Positions 44,227 to 52,163 of a stretch of 64,000 nt of DNA are shown here, piece by piece. This stretch comes from Paulinella micropora (lineage: Eukaryota > Cercozoa > Imbricatea > Euglyphida). The stretch covers positions 432,893 to 496,892 of the forward strand of contig BJOX01000021.1 in assembly GCA_009731375.1 (NCBI GenBank), in the 5' to 3' direction. The position numbers were made by a program, and so were the translations under genes. The notes under the pieces were generated by a model. It made no database searches. It was not told the origin of the DNA and saw nothing but the letters and a program-made list of their open reading frames with translations. Positions within the stretch are counted from its first letter, which is position 1. Each line of letters begins with the position of its first letter.

Positions 44227-44894
44227 AACCTGTCGTACATATCCTTTAATGTGGTGAGTTTGCCCTCGTGTTGAGATAGCACATCACGAAAAAACGTCTT
44301 ATAATCTAACTTACCATATTTAAGCATCGGCCTCTGTTCGGGTGGTATGTGTGCGTATCTGCTCTCGTGCCATCTCTTCATATCATCCTGCATTGTTGTG
44401 CGGTCTTCTACTTTCATATATAAGAAGTTAAACGGGTCTTTTGAAACTTTCAAATGTGCAGTTATTATTTCATAGCACTTATACCCGTCCTCGGGCGGAT
44501 TTCGCTTCGCTTTAATCGGTGTTTTCTTTTCCCTAACTGGTGTTGGGCTTTCTTTTGCTTCTAAAACAAGCAATTCTTTTTTCGCTAGTTCTTCTCCCAC
44601 ATTGGATTTAATTTCGGTTATACCGGTTTCTTTCAAATCGGCTTCCTTAAAAGGTGTGGATTCTTCGTCAAAGAATTCTTTCATCATATCGGAAGAAGGT
44701 ATTGAAACTACAACATTATCACCTGCGGTGATAGTGGTATCGCCTACGGCAATAGTGGTTGATTCTGGTTTGTGTTTTTCGTAAAAAGATACGATATCAT
44801 TTTTAAGTGTTTTGTTCGTGGGTAGTTTTATATCACTACTCAAATGGGTCCATTTTTCTATTTCGCTTAGGTAGTCGCCTTTAGTTGAGGGCAT
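44217..44894 (-). CDS. PLV protein of unknown function (225 aa)
   Basis: A helical N-terminal segment (residues 1-45), a disordered acidic/Lys-rich middle, and a C-terminal domain (GYKCYEIITAHLKVSKDPFNFLYMKVEDRT...RWHESRYAHIPPEQRP). No family is recognised. TTATATATATAAC precedes the ATG. Confidence 0.65.
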   Translation of the reverse strand: MPSTKGDYLSEIEKWTHLSSDIKLPTNKTLKNDIVSFYEKHKPESTTIAVGDTTITAGDNVVVSIPSSDMMKEFFDEESTPFKEADLKETGITEIKSNVGEELAKKELLVLEAKESPTPVREKKTPIKAKRNPPEDGYKCYEIITAHLKVSKDPFNFLYMKVEDRTTMQDDMKRWHESRYAHIPPEQRPMLKYGKLDYKTFFRDVLSQHEGKLTTLKDMYDRFHV

Positions 44895-44991
44895 GTTATA
44901 TATATAAGCACAAAAAAATCCTGTTTTATATTATTTATTCCTCGTCATTGTCGTCGTCAAAAGTCCATTCATTATCACCATAAACCTTCTT

Positions 44992-46800
44992 TCATTGATT
45001 TTTACATTCTTCTAAGGTTGGTAAATCTACACATCTGATTATCAAACCTTCTTCTGTTGTTTTTTTCTTTTCTACCATATTTGGTAAAAGTTTTCTGAGA
45101 CTGGTCCAGAAACTGACTTGTGAAGTGTGTGGGTCATTCACATTTGCTTTATATGTATCATATAGTGCTTTCTTGGAAACCTCTTTACCGAAATGAATTT
45201 CTGGAAACTCGTTTGTAATGTATCCCAAGTTTAAGCAATCTAACCACCACTTTCTCAACTTGGAAAGGGATTTCACTTTTTGTTCTCGCAGTCCCTTTGT
45301 GATAATTGTTTCGCGGTCGTTAAAAGTACTTAAGTCTCGTTCAAGGAGAAACTTTGCTAATCGTTGTCTGTCAATAGACCTAATATCCGCAATCACTTTT
45401 CTTTTCTCTTCTGGCTTCATAAGTGCAAGTTCATCAGAAACTTCAAGGACTAACCATCGTTGCTCAGTGGTTCCCGCTGGCACTACCCATTCTTCGTTTG
45501 AAGCAAGGACTAAGAATAACATATTTTCTAATGTTAGATTTGGTAAATATTTTTGTTTAAGAGTAAGTGTGTTTTCCGATACAAGTTTCTTAATTGTTCC
45601 CGCTCGTTCTTTATCACCACCCCATACCATTTCGTCCATAAATACGACGATCGCTTTTGCTAGTTGGGCATTGAAATCACCCAGAATTTCTTTAACATCG
45701 GACGGCTGGAAGTAATAATCGGCACCGATTATGTCTTTGAATATTTCAAGGATAATACCCTTACCTGCTCGTTCTGTGCTTGTTAAGACTAATGACAAGT
45801 GTAGTTTTTCCCAAGGTTTCTGGTAAATACTAGCAAACATGTCAAGCACCTTCTTGTATATGTCTTGTCTTCCCCCACACCATCTGTTCAAGATATGTTG
45901 AAAGAATGCTTCGTTCTTTTCCTCTTCTTCCGTGAATGAATTCACATCTTCTAATGTGTCAGCCGGAATTTCAAAACCCTTAAACAAGTTGTAAAAGCCT
46001 TGTTTATCATTATCAAAGTATGCCTTGGGATCAAAGATTACATCATTTACCTCTCGCCTTCTCGGGTGTGTGTTCCACATTTTGTACAAATCAACGATAT
46101 TCAATGTGGCGGGGTTCTTCCCTAGTGCTATCCAGTCCTCCTTTGATAAGTTGGTCCTTATCCTTTTATTTTTGAAGAACGATTCCATCGCTGATTCCGT
46201 CTTGTATCGGAACACCTGCTTACCTTTGGAATCAACATATTCTTCAATTATGGTAGGCTTTGCTAAGTTCGCAAAAGTGTATGAATTATTCATCCAAACC
46301 ACGGAAGTATTAATCAACTCAGTAAATTTTTCCAAATTATCACAATCATCTCCGAGTCGTCGCAAGTCTTCAATCGTGTTAATATTGCGGACGATGGGGG
46401 GAGATAGTTCGTGAATTTTTACACCTTTACCCTCGCAACCGCTGTCGTGGCAATAGAAATATAACCCGTCCCTTCTCCATACTACATAACAATTATCGCT
46501 AATGTTTTCCTCTCCGTTTATAATACATGTTCGTGTTCCCTTGGTTTTTAAAACAAACATTCTCTGCTTTATTTCAACAATTTCTACATTTGGTATTTTA
46601 CGGAGTATGATTTCGCGTATTTCTTCTAATGTGATATGTTGATATCGTTTCAAAGCAGTGTATTCGGGAATTTTAATATTATAAAATGTGTCGTCGTCGG
46701 GTCGCATAATCAGGTAATCGTCTATTTCTACATCTTGAAGCAGTTTCAAGGTGTTTGTTTTTGGTGTGTATGAATACGGAAGCAGAACTCTCACTACCAT
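44992..46800 (-). CDS. SF3 (D5-like) helicase, C-terminal part of primase-helicase
   Basis: About 600 codons. The middle contains a zinc-binding pair (YCHDSGCEGKG), then the D5_N-like region. The SF3 ATPase has Walker A TSTERAGKG (a variant without the usual first Gly), Walker B VVFMDEM, and motif C LASNEEW followed by the arginine-finger region TTEQRWLVL. It unwinds DNA ahead of replication. The frame has no ATG near its beginning: it continues the primase at 46797-47231 after a frame change around 46795-46800. The low-quality start TTG at 46857 is not used. Confidence 0.88.
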   Translation of the reverse strand: MVVRVLLPYSYTPKTNTLKLLQDVEIDDYLIMRPDDDTFYNIKIPEYTALKRYQHITLEEIREIILRKIPNVEIVEIKQRMFVLKTKGTRTCIINGEENISDNCYVVWRRDGLYFYCHDSGCEGKGVKIHELSPPIVRNINTIEDLRRLGDDCDNLEKFTELINTSVVWMNNSYTFANLAKPTIIEEYVDSKGKQVFRYKTESAMESFFKNKRIRTNLSKEDWIALGKNPATLNIVDLYKMWNTHPRRREVNDVIFDPKAYFDNDKQGFYNLFKGFEIPADTLEDVNSFTEEEEKNEAFFQHILNRWCGGRQDIYKKVLDMFASIYQKPWEKLHLSLVLTSTERAGKGIILEIFKDIIGADYYFQPSDVKEILGDFNAQLAKAIVVFMDEMVWGGDKERAGTIKKLVSENTLTLKQKYLPNLTLENMLFLVLASNEEWVVPAGTTEQRWLVLEVSDELALMKPEEKRKVIADIRSIDRQRLAKFLLERDLSTFNDRETIITKGLREQKVKSLSKLRKWWLDCLNLGYITNEFPEIHFGKEVSKKALYDTYKANVNDPHTSQVSFWTSLRKLLPNMVEKKKTTEEGLIIRCVDLPTLEECKNQ

Positions 46801-47231
46801 CTTTATGAGAATAAATAGTGCGGAAGGCCCTGTTTTTGTTATACACAGAAATGTCAAGTATGGTTCGCAATTCTATATTCTTGTCGGCCCGTTCAAATGT
46901 GAAACAGAGGTCGGGGTAATCTTTCTCAATCACCACTTCTACATATTTCCAGAACTCCTTTTGTGTTTCGCAGTTTTGAAACACTAATCCGGCATCATAA
47001 GAAAAATGGCATGACATTTTACCATTCTTGCTCGCATCCAAGTATTTAGCTTTTTTTGGATTATACTTCAAGCCTACATTAGTGAACACATTTTCCATAA
47101 GTGTGTTCCACCGCTCATACATTCTTTCTCGTGAGATTGACAATTCATCACCATCAATGTCGGCAAACATTCGTTGGAGTTTGTTTTCCATTAATACTTC
47201 ATAGTATTGCTTTTGGTCATCTGGTGTTTTT
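46797..47231 (-). pseudogene. Archaeo-eukaryotic primase domain, 5'-truncated and frameshifted
   Basis: Carries the catalytic MFADIDGDEL (DxD), the KMSCHFSYDAGLVF (sxH) segment and ILDISVYNKNRAFRTIYSHKDGS, the order found in AEP primases fused to D5-like helicases. It makes primers for the PLV genome. Two defects: the N-terminal tens of residues are missing because GC-rich DNA of an HNH gene begins at 47232, and one extra base (or two missing) near 46798 takes the reading out of the helicase frame. Either may be an assembly error. Confidence 0.8.
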
Positions 47232-47711
47232 TTGCGCAAGATTCATCCAGCGCACGAGATCGAGCCGTTGCCCGTGTACCTTGGTTTTATTAAGCCCTTG
47301 ACCAACACCAAACATGTTATGACAAGGGCACAGGTGCGTGCCTGGGTGATTGCACACCGCGGGAGCGTCTACTTTCGCGACTACTTTGACAAGAACGGCG
47401 TGCGCAAGGTCCCATTCCACATCGATCATATTATCCCGGATTCGGTGGGCGGGGCCGACCATCCGCGCAACTATGCGCTCATGCCGGAGATTTTCAACCA
47501 GAAATTTGCGTCTTGGTGGATGCCAGCTAAGGCCCAGTACATTGGTAACTTGTTTGCTTGCACACTTCTTTTTTTTTTGCTTGCTGATGCGTGTGTGTAC
47601 ATTCCTCTTTCTGCAGGTCCTACGGCAGCACGCTCCGCCATTCTTTTCGCCAAGTACATAAAAAAGAAATGGGCAAGAGAAATAACTTTGGATGATCTCG
47701 AGGAACTGTAG
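47232..47711 (+). CDS. HNH endonuclease, 5'-truncated, with a probable 72-nt intron
   Basis: The HNH motif is HIDHIIPDSVGGADHPRNYALMPEIFNQKF (His-Asp-His, Asn, His-equivalent), spanning about residues 65-95 of the frame. The first part is shared with 49270-49420. A GT...AG interval (47545-47616, GTAACT to TTTCTGCAG, pyrimidine-rich before the AG) would remove 24 in-frame hydrophobic codons and join QYIG to the next segment, so it is probably a spliceosomal intron. The 5' end of the gene is missing at the PLV junction. Confidence 0.7.
   Translation: MRKIHPAHEIEPLPVYLGFIKPLTNTKHVMTRAQVRAWVIAHRGSVYFRDYFDKNGVRKVPFHIDHIIPDSVGGADHPRNYALMPEIFNQKFASWWMPAKAQYIGNLFACTLLFFLLADACVYIPLSAGPTAARSAILFAKYIKKKWAREITLDDLEEL
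47545..47616 (+). other. Probable spliceosomal intron in the HNH gene
   Basis: 72 nt, GTAACT at the 5' end, a long T-rich tract and CTGCAG at the 3' end. Its length is divisible by three, and its translation is an out-of-place hydrophobic stretch. Confidence 0.55.
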
Positions 47712-47824
47712 GTTTGAGAGAGAGAAAAAGAGAAAGAGAGAGAGAGAAAGAGAGGAATGGGGACAGTGACGGAGGGGCAGGGGGGGGGGGGGGGGGAAAA
47801 AGGGGCCCCCCCCCNNNNNNNNNN

Positions 47825-49009
47825 TGTATATTTTTACTAAAGCCAGCGGGGGCTCTCTTCAAAAACCCGGTAAAATTTTTCGTATTTCCGCGAGGGTCCG
47901 CGCGGGCCGACGCACCTGCGCAGGAGGTTAAGGAAGGAGACGGGCGAGCGGTGGCCTGCATGCAATTCAAAGGTATTATAACTATTCTCAGCCACTTTGA
48001 CCACCCGCGCTGCAAAACGCTGCGAGCGGAAATGGCAAACCTGGCTACCCGCGCTTCTGTCGGTGACGAGGCGCTGGAAAGGGCACTGCCGATACGCCGG
48101 CAGGAGCTGGCATCCGAAGTCCGCGACTCATTGCGCTCCGGGCTGGCTGGCTTTGGCGATTCGACAATCAAAGATATGTTGATTACCCAAATGCAAGATC
48201 TGGTCAAAGTAAAGGACCAACTTATATCGGAACAGGCGGCTAGAATTTCGGAGCAGGCGGCTGGACTGGCAACAGCTAATTTGGCCCTGAAGCAACAATT
48301 GGCGATTACCAGCCTGGAACAGGAAAACGTCCGCAAGCGACGAAAGCTGTTACTGAGCGCCGTGCCTGCAGGGGATGACGATAACGAGAAAGAGGAACAG
48401 GCCCCAGAATACCCTGCAGGTTCGACCTGTAAGGGTGACGCGCGCTGGTCAAGACTCATGGAGGAACAGGCCAGGGTCTTCTGCGAACGTTTGGCCCGCG
48501 CACTTACTGCGCACGCTAAACGGGTGCGCGAGCGCTGTCTGGATGGTGAGGAAGTTGTCACCCCTGAGGTAGTGGAACACGCTAACAAGGAGGCACTTGC
48601 AGCACTGCGCAATGGAGTCGCAGATATCCTGCGCCCAGCGAACCCAGCTGTGCTAAGCCGCTTCAGCCGCGTGCATGGGACGGAAACGTACAGCGAAGTA
48701 GCAAGAATTGTGTGCGCGCGACTCCCTCGTGGCAATCTCAACAGCACCATGTTGCCCCTGTCGCACCTGTTCCTCTACCTGGTCGCGAAGAACGTATGGG
48801 GGCACGGTGAGGAAATCGAGACAGAGTTGGAACTAGAAACTACTCTGGGCAACGAAGTCATCGGGCTTGACTTATACTTGTATTCGCTAGACGAGCCCCA
48901 CGGCTTAGTACTCCCCGACACCCCAGAACATCAGCTGCGTTCGGAGCAGCTCCAGCTGGCCCTCGCGGGCCACACGGAAGCACAAAAATTTTTCGAAGCG
49001 CCGGAATAG
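47825..49009 (+). CDS. Coiled-coil protein of viral BRO/MSV199 style, N-terminus in gap
   Basis: The frame is open from the gap at 47815-47824. The first ATG after it is at 47960 (MQFKGIITILSHFD), but the upstream 45 codons also look coding, so the start is unknown. A helical N-terminal domain (residues about 1-70 from that ATG), a coiled coil with repeated ISEQAA and LEQENVRKRRK, an acidic linker, and a helical C-terminal domain of about 190 residues. DNA-binding head plus coiled coil is the usual design of BRO/MSV199 proteins of large DNA viruses, but no diagnostic motif is seen. Confidence 0.55.
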   Translation, partial: CIFLLKPAGALFKNPVKFFVFPRGSARADAPAQEVKEGDGRAVACMQFKGIITILSHFDHPRCKTLRAEMANLATRASVGDEALERALPIRRQELASEVRDSLRSGLAGFGDSTIKDMLITQMQDLVKVKDQLISEQAARISEQAAGLATANLALKQQLAITSLEQENVRKRRKLLLSAVPAGDDDNEKEEQAPEYPAGSTCKGDARWSRLMEEQARVFCERLARALTAHAKRVRERCLDGEEVVTPEVVEHANKEALAALRNGVADILRPANPAVLSRFSRVHGTETYSEVARIVCARLPRGNLNSTMLPLSHLFLYLVAKNVWGHGEEIETELELETTLGNEVIGLDLYLYSLDEPHGLVLPDTPEHQLRSEQLQLALAGHTEAQKFFEAPE

Positions 49010-49189
49010 GTTTGTTTTGCCTTGCGCAGATCCGAAATAAGTTGGCCTTAGTTGCATGTGTTTCAAGCTCTGCACCCACAACCCCCGACGTTTTTAAGGG
49101 AGAGAAAGAAGATTTTGAAGAAATGATGTAACCTGCAAGTCTGACAATCAACAACATTAAAAAAATTAATCAGATGGTTTATGCTATAA

Positions 49190-49434
49190 TTGCAACGAAC
49201 ATCGTCGTCAGGACTACAGGAGATCGACTTGTATGACAACAGCATCACGCCTTCTAACGGCAAGCAGTACTTGAATAAGATAATTGCAGAAATGCGCAAG
49301 ATTCATCCAGAGCACGAAATCGAGCCCGAGCCTGTGTACCTTGGTTGTATTACGCCCTTGACCAACACCAAGCATGCTATGAGAAGGGCACAGGTGCGTG
49401 GCTGTGTGTGTCGCACACAGGGGGGGCGCCCCCC
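49190..49434 (+). pseudogene. Second HNH gene copy, 5' part only
   Basis: Reads LYDNSITPSNGKQYLNKI then MRKIHPEHEIEPEPVYLG...TNTKHAMRRAQVR, about 85-90% identical at DNA level to 47232-47345 and extending further 5' than that copy. It stops in a G/C homopolymer before the 527-nt gap at 49449-49975, so the HNH motif is not seen. No ATG opens the visible frame, so an upstream exon may exist. Confidence 0.6.
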
Positions 49435-49448
49435 CCCCCCCCCCTTTT

Positions 49449-49975
49449 NNNNNNNNNNNNNNNNNNNNNNNNNNNNNNNNNNNNNNNNNNNNNNNNNNNN
49501 NNNNNNNNNNNNNNNNNNNNNNNNNNNNNNNNNNNNNNNNNNNNNNNNNNNNNNNNNNNNNNNNNNNNNNNNNNNNNNNNNNNNNNNNNNNNNNNNNNNN
49601 NNNNNNNNNNNNNNNNNNNNNNNNNNNNNNNNNNNNNNNNNNNNNNNNNNNNNNNNNNNNNNNNNNNNNNNNNNNNNNNNNNNNNNNNNNNNNNNNNNNN
49701 NNNNNNNNNNNNNNNNNNNNNNNNNNNNNNNNNNNNNNNNNNNNNNNNNNNNNNNNNNNNNNNNNNNNNNNNNNNNNNNNNNNNNNNNNNNNNNNNNNNN
49801 NNNNNNNNNNNNNNNNNNNNNNNNNNNNNNNNNNNNNNNNNNNNNNNNNNNNNNNNNNNNNNNNNNNNNNNNNNNNNNNNNNNNNNNNNNNNNNNNNNNN
49901 NNNNNNNNNNNNNNNNNNNNNNNNNNNNNNNNNNNNNNNNNNNNNNNNNNNNNNNNNNNNNNNNNNNNNNNNNNN
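49449..49975. other. 527-nt assembly gap with G/C homopolymer edges
   Basis: The largest N run. It cuts the second HNH copy, and the C- and G-rich edges are probably artefact. Sequence up to 50144 (GCGCCCCCC runs) is also unreliable. Confidence 0.9.
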
Positions 49976-50144
49976 GGGGGCCCCCCCCCCCCCCCCTTTT
50001 CCCCGGGGGGGGGGGGGGGGGGCGCCCCCCCCCCTTCTGCACATGGAGGGGGGGGGGGCGCCCCCCCCCCCTGGGTGTGCCACTTGCGCAAGAGACAGCT
50101 CTGGGCGCCTCACTTTCTAGCTTGAATCGAGGGCACCACCAAGC

Positions 50145-50540
50145 ATGGCGCGAACCAAGCAAACAGCTCGTGCCTCTACCGGAGGCAAAGCGCCCAAGAA
50201 ACAAGTGCCCGCGCGCAAGAAGCGCAGAATTGCCACCGAGGTCGAAATCAAGGTGAGCAGCGATCACCACAACGGGAGCCTGGAGCTCAGACTAACAGGC
50301 AATTATTGGTATCACCCTGGCGCTCTGGACCTTCTCAAGAAGAAGTTGGCAGATGTTGAGCAGCAAGCACTGGCAGCTTACGAAGAGTCCATGCGTCACT
50401 TGCACAGAACCGACGATATGGAGGAAATCCAAGCTCAATTGGAACATTTGCAGAAGGACTCGCAATCGACCTTAAGGACCTCCGTGCTTGTGCACGGCCG
50501 CGACGACGACGACGATGACGCTGATGCTGCTGAGCATTAG
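50145..50540 (+). CDS. Histone H3 tail-bearing protein with Lys9 to Ala (131 aa)
   Basis: After the initiator Met, the first 19 residues (ARTKQTARASTGGKAPKKQ) match the histone H3 N-terminal tail at 17 positions; the changes are Lys9 to Ala and Arg17 to Lys. Lys4, Ser10, Lys14 and Lys18 remain. A basic cluster (ARKKRR) follows as a likely nuclear signal. The rest does not read as a normal H3 core: a segment YWYHPGALDLL faintly recalls the start of the H3 core (Y-x-PG-x-x-x-L), then come two helices and an acidic tail (Asp6). It could be a histone-tail mimic on a new body or a very diverged viral or host H3. Nuclear, chromatin-related function inferred. Confidence 0.85.
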   Translation: MARTKQTARASTGGKAPKKQVPARKKRRIATEVEIKVSSDHHNGSLELRLTGNYWYHPGALDLLKKKLADVEQQALAAYEESMRHLHRTDDMEEIQAQLEHLQKDSQSTLRTSVLVHGRDDDDDDADAAEH

Positions 50541-51262
50541 TTTGAGTAAGGAGGCAGGCGCTCCCAAGTCAGATCCAGAGTTATTCAAATAAATAAATTT
50601 CAAACTCGGGATCTCTAGCGCGTACTGGGGGAAATACACACCCAACAATTTGGCAACAAATTTTAATTCGAGAAACCGGAAAAAGCCAAAAAGTTCAGTT
50701 TAGATACTGATGAACAGTGTAGAATTGCCGAGAATACCCAGCGCTGCAGCGCCCAAGCTTGCCGCCAGGGCTAAAGCCAGCCACCCAATCGCTTCGCAAC
50801 AGCAAGCTCCATCCCTCGCGTCTTTATCGCCCTAGACTTATTGCTAACCAACAAGCACAGCAAGAGAAATATGGCAGAATTAGGAAACTGCACAAAAAAC
50901 CTGTCATTAAGTTAACGTCTTTCTTTGTGTGACGTTCGGCACTGATGGCATAAGGAGATGTTGCACGATTCGTTGCAGACGACTTGCCAGCTAAAGTTCT
51001 AGGCTTTCAGCTTTCTTTTGGGTTTCACGAATCACACCGCTACGGTACATTATTGATGTCTTAGTACATTGCTCTTCATCCTCGGCGAGCCAGCCCAATT
51101 TATTGTTGAGATTCATTTTGGTTATGTAGTTTTATATATAGAACTGACAACAAGAGAAACAAACAGGGGAGAGGAGGGGGATCGCCGGCCGGAGGCCGCC
51201 ACAATAAAAGAAATTATCATGTATGCTCAAATTGGAGAACAGTCGTTGATACTGCGATGTAG
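50541..51262. other. Spacer without a recognised gene
   Basis: About 720 bp between the H3-tail gene and the convergent RING gene. AATAAATAAA at about 50588 may be a polyadenylation signal for the former, and AATAAAAG near 51203 lies downstream of neither start. The short ORFs are unsupported. Confidence 0.6.
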
Positions 51263-51853
51263 TTATATCACGGTGTCGATCGGATTCGCTTCAAAGACCC
51301 TGATGCGACAGACAGGACAAGAACCATTGGCTCCGAGCCATTGGTCCAGACAGTGTTTGTGCAGATAGTGCGCACAAGGAGCGCCCCGTAGTTTGTCCCC
51401 CTCGACGAGCTCCTGGAGGCAGATCGGACACTCCTTGGCCGCCCCGGGTGCTTTGAGAAAGGAGCTGGAGACCTCAAGCTCGGGCAAGAGATTGATGCTA
51501 GTCATCGGCAGCCCCTGAGCTTTGTCGTCGTCGTCGAGCGTTTCGTCCGAGAGAAGCCCGCTTGCTTGTAAAATAGTCAGGAGGGTCCCGGAGTGCACTT
51601 CGCTCGTATGTACAGTGAAACTAAAGCCCATCATCGCGGAGTCGTCGTGGGGCTGTGCAAAAAGGTTTTCGACCTCTGTCACCAGGTTGGCTCCGCTGAT
51701 TGGGCTTGTAGAAGACGGGGGCGGCGCGGTGGGCGGCCGTTGCGCTTGTTCTGAAGGGGCCTGCCTTCTTTGCTCGTAGCGGGGCGCGCCTGCTGCATCC
51801 TCGGCAGGAACTAGAATCACAGCCCGAGAGCGCAGCCCGACATTGCTGCCCAT
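51263..51853 (-). CDS. RING-H2 finger protein, putative E3 ubiquitin ligase (196 aa)
   Basis: Starts at MGSNVGLRSRAV (ATG 51851-51853), downstream of a gap. The C-terminal RING-H2 reads CPICLQEL...CAHYLHKHCLDQWL...CPVC (C-x2-C, then C-x-H-x2-H-x2-C, then C-x2-C), complete for two zinc ions. The N-terminal 130 residues are Pro/Ser-rich then acidic. It would hand ubiquitin from an E2 to substrates. Such genes occur in hosts and in large DNA viruses, where they redirect host proteins. Confidence 0.88.
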   Translation of the reverse strand: MGSNVGLRSRAVILVPAEDAAGAPRYEQRRQAPSEQAQRPPTAPPPSSTSPISGANLVTEVENLFAQPHDDSAMMGFSFTVHTSEVHSGTLLTILQASGLLSDETLDDDDKAQGLPMTSINLLPELEVSSSFLKAPGAAKECPICLQELVEGDKLRGAPCAHYLHKHCLDQWLGANGSCPVCRIRVFEANPIDTVI

Positions 51854-52163
51854 TTCTTTTTCTCTTGTCTTAGTGCAAGAGCAAATGGCTGTGCTGGGGG
51901 GCTCACGTGAGGGCAACGAGAGGCCAGATGTCTGTTTTAAACATGGCAGGGATGATTTCTCTTCCGNNNNNNNNNNNNNNNNNNNNNNNNNNNNNNNNNN
52001 NNNNNNNNNNNNNNNNNNNNNNNNNNNNNNNNNNNNNNNNNNNNNNNNNNNNNNNNNNNNNNNNNNNNNNNNNNNNNNNNNNNNNNNNNNNNNNNNNNNN
52101 NNNNNNNNNNNNNNGTGGTTGCTGGCCTGCCACATTTATTGAAAGTAGTAGTATCCTCTAGTG

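Larger units (their letters stand above)
25283..47231. mobile_element. Integrated polinton-like virus (PLV), about 22 kb
   Basis: A gene-dense, AT-rich block carries the PLV/virophage core set: major capsid protein, penton-like minor capsid protein, FtsK/HerA packaging ATPase, primase-SF3 helicase and a tyrosine recombinase, plus fibre genes. Composition changes abruptly to GC-rich DNA at 47231. The left border is set at the TA tract because the first minus-strand ORF (25606-25928) has the same Tyr/Asn/Lys repeat style as the viral GIY-YIG protein. No DNA polymerase B, protease or retroviral-type integrase was found. No terminal inverted repeat could be recognised, and the right end cuts the primase gene. 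Confidence 0.88.

Noticed and set aside
25283-47231. Terminal inverted repeats of the PLV
   Set aside because: I compared the sequence near both borders by eye and found no convincing match; the right end is truncated, so absence is not informative.
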